Under the pieces are notes generated by a model. The model saw only the letters and a list, made by a program, of their open reading frames with translations, did no database searches and had not been told where the DNA came from. 40,495 bases of DNA. It comes from DASXTB01 sp036505615 (lineage in GTDB: Bacteria > Acidobacteriota > UBA6911 > JACQSX01). The stretch lies in assembly GCA_036505615.1 (NCBI GenBank), contig DASXTB010000477.1, forward strand, positions 1-40,495, written 5' to 3'. Below, piece by piece: positions 34,218-40,495 of the stretch (the stretch's first letter is position 1; each line of letters opens with the position of its first letter). Both the position numbers and the translations under genes were made by a program.

Positions 34218-36551
34218 ATGGCTGCCGACACGGGCATGACCGGCGGGCACACGACCAAGGTGATCGTTGCCACCACCATCATGCTCAGTTTCATCTCCTT
34301 CTGGCGAGCTGCCGCTGTAGTGCTTAATGATCTCGGTTCGTCTGCTTTCTACGCGGGTGGCATCGCCGAGAAAGCAGTGGGCCGGGCAGCGCCCTGGTTC
34401 ATTCTTGCAATCATGCTGTTCTCCTATGCAGTGCGGGCTATTTACGTGGAATCGTGCGCCATGTTCACCCGCGGCGGTGTTTATCGCGTCGTCAAAGAAT
34501 CCATGGGGGGGACTCTGGCCAAGCTGTCGGTGTCCGCGCTCATATTTGATTACGTCCTGACAGGCCCCATCTCGGGTGTTGCAGCGGGACAATACATCGT
34601 CCGGCTGGTCGCTCAAACGGCAACCTATTTTGGCCGCGCCTGGTCCCCCAGCGACGACACGGTAAATCATCTGGCGGCCCTCATCGCTGTCCTGGTGACG
34701 GCCTATTTCTGGTGGAGAAATATCAGGGGTATCCACGAATCCTCGGACGACGCATTGAAAATCATGTATGTGACGACGGCCATGGTGGTCATCTTAATTG
34801 TCTGGAGCAGCGCCACGATTCTCCAGCGGCCGGAAATGCGCCGGCTTCCTCCCGCCCCCCGGTCCAGCAACTTGATGTTCAATGTGGATGCCGTAGGCTG
34901 GATACCAAAAATCGCGCCCCATGCGCTGCAGCCGGCGCGGCCGGAGGCGCCCCCGGCAACCGAGGCGACAACGGGACAGGAGGCGCCACGATTTAAATTG
35001 AGGAGTGATGGCGGGACCTTGCTCGGTCTGATCGGAATTCTGATAGCGCTCGGCCACTCTCTGCTTGCCATGTCCGGAGAGGAATCTTTGGCGCAGGTAA
35101 ACCGCGAATTGGAGTACCCCAAGCATAAGAACCTGATGCGTGCGGGACTGGTGATCTTCGTCTATTCGCTCCTTTTCACTTCGCTGGTCTCCTTCTTCGC
35201 TTATGCCATCATTCCCGACGGCATCCGGGTGACACAGTACTCGGATAATTTAATCAGCGGCATCGCCATGCATCTGAACGGCCCGCTCACGCTGAAGATT
35301 CTCTTCAACGCTTTCATTGTCATTGTGGGGTTTCTCATGCTGGCGGGAGCGATCAATACGGCGATCATCGGAGCTAACGGCGTTTTGAATCGCGTCAGCG
35401 AAGACGGGGTGTTAACCGATTGGTTTCGCGCCCCCCACAAAAAGTATGGAACCACCTACCGGCTGCTCAACCTGCTGGTGCTGTTGCAAATGGTCGCCAT
35501 TGTGGGTTCCCGCGGCGACACATACACGCTGGGAGAAGCCTATGCTTTTGGAGTGGTGTGGTCCTTTGCTTTTAAAGGGCTTGCCATGCTGGTGCTTCGC
35601 TTCAAGGATAAATCGCCGCGCGAATGGAAAGTGCCGTTTAATATCCATGTCGGTGAAAACGAGATACCCCTGGGCATCGGCGTCATATCGATAATTCTGT
35701 TCGCCCTTGCCGGAATAAATCTGCTCACAAAGCAGATTGCCACCATCAGCGGAGCCGCTTTCACGGCCGCTTTCTTTATCCTCTTCCTGATTTCTGAACG
35801 GATCAATGAGCGTAAAAAGGCGCGGCATGCGGAAATGACCGATCAATTTCAGCTGCAGGAAAAAGAAGTCGTTGACGCGCAAGCAACCGGGTCGCGGCCC
35901 GGCGGAATCCTGGTGCCGGTGCGTGATTACAACACTCTCAGTCACCTGGAATGGGTCCTGAGACGAGTGAACACCGATCGGCGTGACGTGGTGGTGATGA
36001 CAGCGAAGGTTTTCCGGGGGCCGTCGGCTGGAAGTGAGTACCTGGGGGCAGCCGGAGTATTTTCTGATTACGAACAACTGCTGTTTTCGCGTGTGGTGGC
36101 CATGGCCGAGAAGGAAGGGAAACCGGTCAGGTTGATGGTTGTTCCGACAACCGACATCTTCCAGGCGATAGCCCAGACCGCTGAGAAGCTGCAGGCGGCC
36201 GAGATCGTTGCCGGAGCCTCGGCCAAGATGAGCCCGGACGAACAAGCCAGAAGGCTGGGCGCTGTCTGGGAGACCCTGCCCGAAAGAAGCCGCAAGCAGC
36301 TAGTCTTTAAGGTGGTCGTTGCGGCGGGGAATGTGCGCACCTACTATTTGGGCGCGCACGCGCCCAATCTGACCCAGGATGACATCAATTTGATCCACTC
36401 AATCTGGTTGGAGGTAACGGCGGGAGAGCACCCGGAGTGGCATCATCGGGACGTGGTACGACTTGCGGTGGAGCAATTGCACGATCAAATACAGGAATAT
36501 GGCGCAGATGTGGTGCTGCAAAAACTGAGAGAGGGCCAAAATCCCACCTAA
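34218..36551 (+). CDS. KimA-like APC-superfamily permease with C-terminal Usp-like domain (putative K+ importer)
   Basis: 777 aa from ATG 34218 (an in-frame GTG at 34185 has no ribosome site). About 12 membrane helices. Helix 1 holds VVLNDLGSSAFYAGGIAEKA, resembling the SSDALSSVAYG motif of KimA. Then come MFTRGGVYRVVKESMGG, LIFDYVLTGPISGVAAG and helix 6 MSGEESLAQVNRELEYPKHKNLMRA. Residues 560-690 form a Usp-like fold beginning GGILVPVRDYNTLSHLEWVL, followed by a helical tail. KimA proteins are H+-coupled K+ importers with the same layout. An insertion of ~60 residues (210-265, Pro/Ala-rich) is unusual. The position next to KdpDE and the shared T-rich box support K+ transport; an amino acid permease remains possible. 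Confidence 0.72.
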   Translation: MAADTGMTGGHTTKVIVATTIMLSFISFWRAAAVVLNDLGSSAFYAGGIAEKAVGRAAPWFILAIMLFSYAVRAIYVESCAMFTRGGVYRVVKESMGGTLAKLSVSALIFDYVLTGPISGVAAGQYIVRLVAQTATYFGRAWSPSDDTVNHLAALIAVLVTAYFWWRNIRGIHESSDDALKIMYVTTAMVVILIVWSSATILQRPEMRRLPPAPRSSNLMFNVDAVGWIPKIAPHALQPARPEAPPATEATTGQEAPRFKLRSDGGTLLGLIGILIALGHSLLAMSGEESLAQVNRELEYPKHKNLMRAGLVIFVYSLLFTSLVSFFAYAIIPDGIRVTQYSDNLISGIAMHLNGPLTLKILFNAFIVIVGFLMLAGAINTAIIGANGVLNRVSEDGVLTDWFRAPHKKYGTTYRLLNLLVLLQMVAIVGSRGDTYTLGEAYAFGVVWSFAFKGLAMLVLRFKDKSPREWKVPFNIHVGENEIPLGIGVISIILFALAGINLLTKQIATISGAAFTAAFFILFLISERINERKKARHAEMTDQFQLQEKEVVDAQATGSRPGGILVPVRDYNTLSHLEWVLRRVNTDRRDVVVMTAKVFRGPSAGSEYLGAAGVFSDYEQLLFSRVVAMAEKEGKPVRLMVVPTTDIFQAIAQTAEKLQAAEIVAGASAKMSPDEQARRLGAVWETLPERSRKQLVFKVVVAAGNVRTYYLGAHAPNLTQDDINLIHSIWLEVTAGEHPEWHHRDVVRLAVEQLHDQIQEYGADVVLQKLREGQNPT

Positions 36552-36604
36552 ACATGAGCGGCCCGGTTTCTACATTTTCGGGGACGAGGTCCATTGCGGG
36601 CCGC

Positions 36605-36786
36605 ATGCCTCTGGCGGCGAGGCTTGAAGCTGTCTCAAACCGATGAAACCACGGGGGACACTGGGAACACGGGGGCTACGAGGGCTTTCGAAATTGGCAG
36701 TAAATCTTGTTGATAAAGGAATCCTTAAATCCCCGTGTTCCCAGTGTTCACCGTGGTTTCATCGGTTTGAGACACTCTCCTTGCCG
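36605..36786. repeat. MITE-like inverted repeat element, copy 4
   Basis: GCCTCTGGCGGCGAGGCTTG, then GTCTCAAACCGATGAAACCA, CGGGGGACACTGGGAACACG, and the core TTCGAAATTGGCAGTAAATC, TTGATAAAGGAATCCTTAAA. The right arm is TCCCCGTGTTCCCAGTGTTC, ACCGTGGTTTCATCGGTTTG, AGACA. This is the most symmetric copy. It lies between convergent genes (stops at 36551 and 36875) and accounts for most of that 323-base gap. Confidence 0.85.
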
Positions 36787-36874
36787 CACCGCTGCTGACC
36801 TCTTCCCGCGGGTCGGGTTTCTCCGCATTCTAGGTTCGCGGTCTGAAGCCTGGAACTACTATCACCGGGATTTC

Positions 36875-38743
36875 TCAAACATCCTCCTCCGGCACTACAA
36901 TCACCGGGCGGTCGGCGCCGGCCACCACCTGCATGGTGACATCGCTGTAACCGAAGAGCGACCGCGACCGGGGGCCGTGGCCGCCCATTACAATTACATC
37001 GTAGTCGCCCTCGCGCGCCTCGGCTAAAATTCCACCCGCCGCATTTACCGACTGCCGGATCTTGACTTCGGGAATCACATCCACCGCTTGCAGCGTGGCA
37101 ACGGCCCGTTCCAAATGAGCGCGCACCAGAGGGCCGATTTTGGTTTCTCTGCTGATGTAAAGCAGTGTTACCTTCGACCCGAGACGGCGAGCCAGCCGCC
37201 CTCCTATCCGGACATCATGCTTGCCCGGTTCTCCAGCCGCCGTGCATATCAGGATCCGCGACAGCCCGCTTCGCTCCCCTTTTACCACCATAACGGGAAC
37301 ATGAGCATCTTCGATCACCTTCATTGTGGTGGTAGAAAGCTTGTCGGTACGCGACTCAGAAACAGGCGACCTTCGAACTGCCGAACCCAGGATCATCATT
37401 TCGTAAGGCGTTTCGGATTGCTCGGCGACGATCTGTTCGACGGGGTCTCCGGAACGTATGCGAAGGTCAGAGTTGACCAAGCCGGTCTCCTGTCGCCGCT
37501 TCGCCAGAGTTTCGTGCAAGCTTTCAGCCTTTTGAGGATCGCGGGCAACTGCAAGCACCGTAGTCCGGGCCTTGAGGCGCTCGGTTAACCAGCGCGCGAT
37601 GGCAAGAGGCGCCGTTGAGCCGGCGCCGTTGTCAAACACCATCAGCCGCGACTCCGCCTGTTCAAGAATGTGCCAGCCGCGCAGGCTGATCCAAAACTCT
37701 TGATTCGGCAGCGGCGCCTCTGCCGGAAGAAGCGCGTCAACCAGCAAGCCTTGTTCTCCAAAAGGGAGGGTAGGCGCTATCTGGCGCGTTGCGGCGAGCC
37801 GTGGCAGGCGCAGCCGCACCCGCTGCAGAGGACCGTTGAAACTCTTTTCTGCAACCGTCCCCTTTCCAATTACAGTGGAAGCTTCTTCCGGCTTCTGCTC
37901 GCTGAGAAGGACTTGCTCGGGACGGAACAGCAACTGCACTCGAACTCCGTCTTCGTGCGCAACCTCACTGGGAATGGGAACGGAGAGCGGCCCAAAGTGA
38001 GCTTGGCCGTCCTCGGCGCGACCCACCAGGATGGTTCCCGCTCCCAGAAAGGTGGCGACGAATAGGGACTTCGGGCGCGAGTAAAGAACTTCGCCGGTCC
38101 CCACCTCCAGCAGCCGGCCGCGCTCCAGAACCCCGATGCGGTCTGCCAGCTCAAAAGCTTCCTCCTGGTCGTGAGTCACCAGGATTGCGGTCACCTTCAA
38201 CTGTTGCTGAATCTGCTTCAGGCTGCGGCGCAGTTGAGAGCGGATTTTCACGTCCAGAGCTCCGAACGGTTCGTCCAGCAGCAGCACATCCGGCTGGTAG
38301 GACAAAGCTCGTGCCAGCGCCACCCGCTGCTGCTGGCCGCCGGAAAGCTGGCTGGCGTAGCGTTTGCCCAGCCCCACTAGCCCCACCATATCCAATAAAC
38401 TTTCGCGCTTTTGCGTGCGCTCTTCCGCCGGAACCTTGCGAATCTTGAGTCCAAACTCAATATTGTCGGCAACGGTCATGTGCCGAAAAATGGAATAATT
38501 CTGAAAAACCAGGCCGGCGCCTCTCTGCTGAGGCGGCAGCAGGGTTACGTCACGGCTGTGAAGCAGAATCCGCCCGCTGTCTGCCTGTGTCAGGCCGGCG
38601 ATGATCCGCAGCACTGTGCTCTTGCCGCTGCCGCTGGGTCCCAGCAGCACGAAGAGCTCTCCATCAGTAACTTCAAGCGATACCCGATCGACAATCATCT
38701 GCCTGCCGTATCGCTTGGTAATTTGATCGAGAACAATCGACAT
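36875..38743 (-). CDS. CysA-type ABC transporter ATPase fused to two Usp domains
   Basis: 622 aa; ATG 38743 follows TGAGGT with 6-base spacing. Residues 1-235 are an ABC ATPase: Walker A GPSGSGKST (35-43), signature LSGGQQQR (133-140), Walker B LLLDEPFG, switch His191. Residues 240-360 are a TOBE-like domain as in sulfate/spermidine ATPases. Then come two Usp folds: 365-488 (LMVFDNGAG, VPVMVVKGE; ATP loop absent) and 495-620 (ILICTAAGEPG, VMGGHGPRSRSLFG with the Gly-rich ATP loop largely kept, DRPVIVVPEE). The single frame has no internal stop. Typical CysA is about 350 aa, so the Usp tandem is an added regulatory module. A CysW-like permease end lies beyond the porin. Confidence 0.9.
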   Translation of the reverse strand: MSIVLDQITKRYGRQMIVDRVSLEVTDGELFVLLGPSGSGKSTVLRIIAGLTQADSGRILLHSRDVTLLPPQQRGAGLVFQNYSIFRHMTVADNIEFGLKIRKVPAEERTQKRESLLDMVGLVGLGKRYASQLSGGQQQRVALARALSYQPDVLLLDEPFGALDVKIRSQLRRSLKQIQQQLKVTAILVTHDQEEAFELADRIGVLERGRLLEVGTGEVLYSRPKSLFVATFLGAGTILVGRAEDGQAHFGPLSVPIPSEVAHEDGVRVQLLFRPEQVLLSEQKPEEASTVIGKGTVAEKSFNGPLQRVRLRLPRLAATRQIAPTLPFGEQGLLVDALLPAEAPLPNQEFWISLRGWHILEQAESRLMVFDNGAGSTAPLAIARWLTERLKARTTVLAVARDPQKAESLHETLAKRRQETGLVNSDLRIRSGDPVEQIVAEQSETPYEMMILGSAVRRSPVSESRTDKLSTTTMKVIEDAHVPVMVVKGERSGLSRILICTAAGEPGKHDVRIGGRLARRLGSKVTLLYISRETKIGPLVRAHLERAVATLQAVDVIPEVKIRQSVNAAGGILAEAREGDYDVIVMGGHGPRSRSLFGYSDVTMQVVAGADRPVIVVPEEDV

Positions 38744-38807
38744 GCCGCTACCTCAGAAGGCCGCTTTAAAACAGCTCAGCATCACAAAGAATCATCTCCT
38801 GCCGGGT

Positions 38808-39932
38808 CTACTTCGGCGGTTTGAAAGGCTCCCACATTCCTAAGGCCTTCGCAAGATCGTAACTCACGACCAACTGGAAGTGTTGCTGGTTCGCCAAAGC
38901 ATAGTCGTTGGCCACCGCGGGCAACCAGTAGGCTGAAACAGTAACACATGGATGTACGTCGTAACTCCCCATCAAATACAGGCGACTACCCTTTTGAAAC
39001 TTGTCCGCATTCAATTGGAACCTGTCTGTGTTCAGGACGCTGTAATTGCGATCGATACTGGCGTAACCGCCGCCAACGGTGGCGCGGTCAAAGATCCGCC
39101 GCTCGCCATAAAGGAAGAATCCGTATGCCGGCAGAACGTCCACTCGTTGATAGTTCTCAAAACGCAGCCTGTCGATGAGACGCAACTCGGGGACATTGAA
39201 CGTGACGGCCTGGCGCAGCGTTTCTATGCCCGATTGAAACGTGTAATCCGCCGACACGGTGGCTCGCGGACTGATCTTCTTACTTAGCAGGAACTGATGA
39301 TAGTTGGACTTTTTCAGGCGACTAAAGCGTTTATTGAGGTTGGGCTTTGTCGAATCGCCCAGGTAGGCGTACGTCACTGAAATCTCATCGAAGAAGAAAT
39401 CCTTCGGCCGTTTGAGACTGACCCGCTGGCCTACGATGTAGCCATCGTTGTCATAAGTGGTGGCTTCCGTCGACTCGCCGCGCAACAAAGAGAATCCACC
39501 GTATTGCAGCTCCAACCCCTTGATGGGTTTGGCAGAGAAGTACAGTTGCTTCAGGTAATGATTGGTGATGCCTTGGCCGCCGCGTCCCCAACCGCTCGCA
39601 TCCCAGCCGCTGATGAAGGTGGTGCCGGTGTGCATCCCAGCATTGAGGCTGTAACGGCCTTTCTCATCGAACTTGAAGCGGGCGACAACAGAATCCCTGT
39701 ACTGCAGGTGACTGGTAGTGGTGACTCCCTCGGTGGTTTGGATGAAGCGGTAACGGGCATTAATCGACAGGCTCGGTATCTCAAGCCACCGGCTGATGCC
39801 GGAAGGCTTGGAGTTCTGCGTTCCGGCGGCGGTCGTTTGGCCACGATTGTCCTGAGATTGGGCCGACCCGGATGACACCAGCAATGCAGCCACAACAAGA
39901 ATGACGTGGGCGCGGAAAAAAACTTTCCTCAT
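38808..39932 (-). CDS. Putative outer membrane beta-barrel protein near the ABC transporter
   Basis: 374 aa from ATG 39932 (a start 7 codons earlier is possible; neither has a good ribosome site). The signal peptide is VFFRAHVILVVAALLVSSGSA. The mature region is rich in Tyr, Arg, Gly and alternating hydrophobic residues in strand-like segments: LSINARYRFIQTTEG, SVVARFKFDEKGRYSLNAGM, LKQLYFSAKPIKGLELQYGG and RLYLMGSYDVHPCVTVSAYW. It could be a specific porin or channel for the same substrate as the adjacent ABC system, or a stand-alone barrel. No named family is recognised. 64 bases separate its stop from the start of the upstream-oriented ABC gene (same strand). Confidence 0.6.
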   Translation of the reverse strand: MRKVFFRAHVILVVAALLVSSGSAQSQDNRGQTTAAGTQNSKPSGISRWLEIPSLSINARYRFIQTTEGVTTTSHLQYRDSVVARFKFDEKGRYSLNAGMHTGTTFISGWDASGWGRGGQGITNHYLKQLYFSAKPIKGLELQYGGFSLLRGESTEATTYDNDGYIVGQRVSLKRPKDFFFDEISVTYAYLGDSTKPNLNKRFSRLKKSNYHQFLLSKKISPRATVSADYTFQSGIETLRQAVTFNVPELRLIDRLRFENYQRVDVLPAYGFFLYGERRIFDRATVGGGYASIDRNYSVLNTDRFQLNADKFQKGSRLYLMGSYDVHPCVTVSAYWLPAVANDYALANQQHFQLVVSYDLAKALGMWEPFKPPK

Positions 39933-40041
39933 GATACTAGCTTTCAAAAACATCGCATATTGTTCGGCGCATTGCGAAGCTGCTGAGGCGACCGAGCCGC
40001 GCGCGTGAGCGTGTTGCCCAAATGCGTAAAGCCACCAAATC

Positions 40042-40300
40042 GCCTCCGCCGGGCTTGTCCCGGCGGAGCAAAGATTTTTCACTAGAGTCACATCCATCAA
40101 GAACTCCCGGCCTCCACCGGCCTGGTGCCGGTGGAGCCAAGACTGCTCGCAATCTCTCGCGGGCCGGGTTGTTTCCGTTCCCCGCAAGTTGCGAAAATCT
40201 TGCGCTCCGCCGGGGTAAGCCGGGCGGAGACGCCGCCGTTAGGGCAGCGATCCGTTCTAGTGCAAAATCTCGGCTCCCCCGGCACAAGGCCGGGGGAGGC
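40042..40300. repeat. Cluster of four REP-like hairpins in opposing orientation
   Basis: Four stem-loops lie at 40044-40068, 40111-40136, 40205-40229 and 40274-40298, with arms CTCC(G/A/C)CC(G)G and complements. Units 3 and 4 read AAAATCT then GCTCC...GGAG on the plus strand. Unit 1 is the clear reverse complement of that format (AGATTTTTCACTAGA after its hairpin, against TTCTAGTGCAAAATCT before unit 4), and unit 2 is also in minus orientation. The result is a two-plus-two head-to-head arrangement like E. coli BIMEs. Confidence 0.75.
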
Positions 40301-40311
40301 CATGCTTTCCG

Positions 40312-40361
40312 CCTTCCACCTTCTGCTTTTCCGGCCTTCTGCCTTCCGCCTTCTGCCTTCC
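40312..40361. repeat. CTTCTGCCTTCCGC imperfect tandem repeat
   Basis: Pyrimidine-only on this strand apart from G residues: repeated CTTCTGC and CTTCCGC/CTTCCAC units of 7 bases. It lies just 3' of the permease gene end and resembles low-complexity tracts in other intergenic regions, for example that between kdpB and kdpC. Confidence 0.6.
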
Positions 40362-40394
40362 ATGACTCATTGGAGCGAAGTTCGCAACCAATGA

Positions 40395-40495
40395 TTACCT
40401 TACCTCGGTCCTCTTCTTGAAAAACTCCATCAGCATCAGGATGCTGAATGAGATCGCCGCCAGCGTCATCGCCATTGCGTACGCGCCGACATAGT
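40395..40495 (-). CDS. C-terminus of an ABC permease (CysW/CysT-like), cut by the window edge
   Basis: The last 33 residues of a minus-strand gene are visible: YVGAYAMAMTLAAISFSILM, then LMEFFKKRTEVR, stop TAA at 40395-40397. A final membrane helix followed by a short basic cytosolic tail, with the AYAxAxxLA lead-in, is typical of sulfate and molybdate-type permeases. The CysA-type ATPase 1.6 kb downstream on the same strand supports this. The gene starts outside the window, so the substrate cannot be settled. Confidence 0.6.
   Translation of the reverse strand, partial: YVGAYAMAMTLAAISFSILMLMEFFKKRTEVR

Larger units (their letters stand above)
39933..40394. other. Gene-free interval holding the REP-like hairpin cluster
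   Basis: The 462 bases between the beta-barrel gene start and the permease stop contain the four-unit hairpin cluster (40042-40300) and a CTTCTGCC tandem tract (40312-40361). Open frames across it are all repeat-derived. No promoter was recognised. Confidence 0.6.

Overview
The window looks like chromosomal DNA of a Gram-negative, GC-rich soil-type bacterium, most probably an Acidobacteriota member. This is inferred from BBP2-type beta-barrel porins, a DUF1080 (3-keto-disaccharide hydrolase) lipoprotein-like protein, a CRTAC1/ASPIC protein, many solitary transporters, and very abundant intergenic palindromic repeats. No 16S, tRNA or other phylogenetic marker is present, so the phylum is an inference. 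No phage, IS transposase, CRISPR array, rRNA or tRNA was found.

Layout. 1-3.5 kb: the acidic tail of an unseen gene, a small basic protein, a possible antitoxin relic, a secreted S9 peptidase and a DinB-like protein. 3.7-6.2 kb: a translationally coupled pair, an Old Yellow Enzyme-type oxidoreductase and a DapA-superfamily aldolase-like protein. 6.7-8.4 kb: a solitary TolC-type channel. 8.6-13.5 kb: central metabolism on the minus strand (pyrD, pckA, pyrE, NAD-type isocitrate dehydrogenase), divergent from a secreted DUF1080 protein.

14.7-24.0 kb is a long minus-strand potassium operon: a small Usp-like protein, a 27-codon membrane micro-ORF, kdpF (also 27 codons), kdpA, kdpB, kdpC, a BBP2 porin, then two different stand-alone KdpD N-terminal (sensor plus Usp) proteins. 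The missing KdpD half (DUF4118-GAF-HisKA-HATPase) and kdpE sit about 15 kb away at 31.2-33.5 kb. Divergent from them is a KimA-like APC permease with a cytosolic Usp-like tail. A 45-bp T-rich element lies both upstream of the kdp operon and in front of this permease. I read it as a candidate KdpE operator joining the two loci. Between the two halves are an NCS1 permease, a CRTAC1 protein, a sodium:solute symporter with a candidate sigma-54 promoter, and a POT-like MFS transporter.

36.9-40.5 kb: a CysA-type ABC ATPase fused to two Usp domains, a beta-barrel protein, and the C-terminus of a CysW-like permease running off the window, so probably a sulfate-type uptake locus. Usp folds recur in six proteins here (the lone Usp-like protein, both KdpD-N proteins, the APC permease, and twice in the ABC ATPase). 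This suggests a nucleotide- or second-messenger-controlled ion-uptake theme.

The intergenic DNA holds at least five dispersed or inverted repeat families: a four-copy ~150-190 bp MITE-like element with long inverted ends, a GAGACGGCC palindrome family, a REP-like hairpin cluster, a GCGCCCTTCCGGCCGCGG inverted repeat, and a 109-bp palindrome between kdpE and its kinase.
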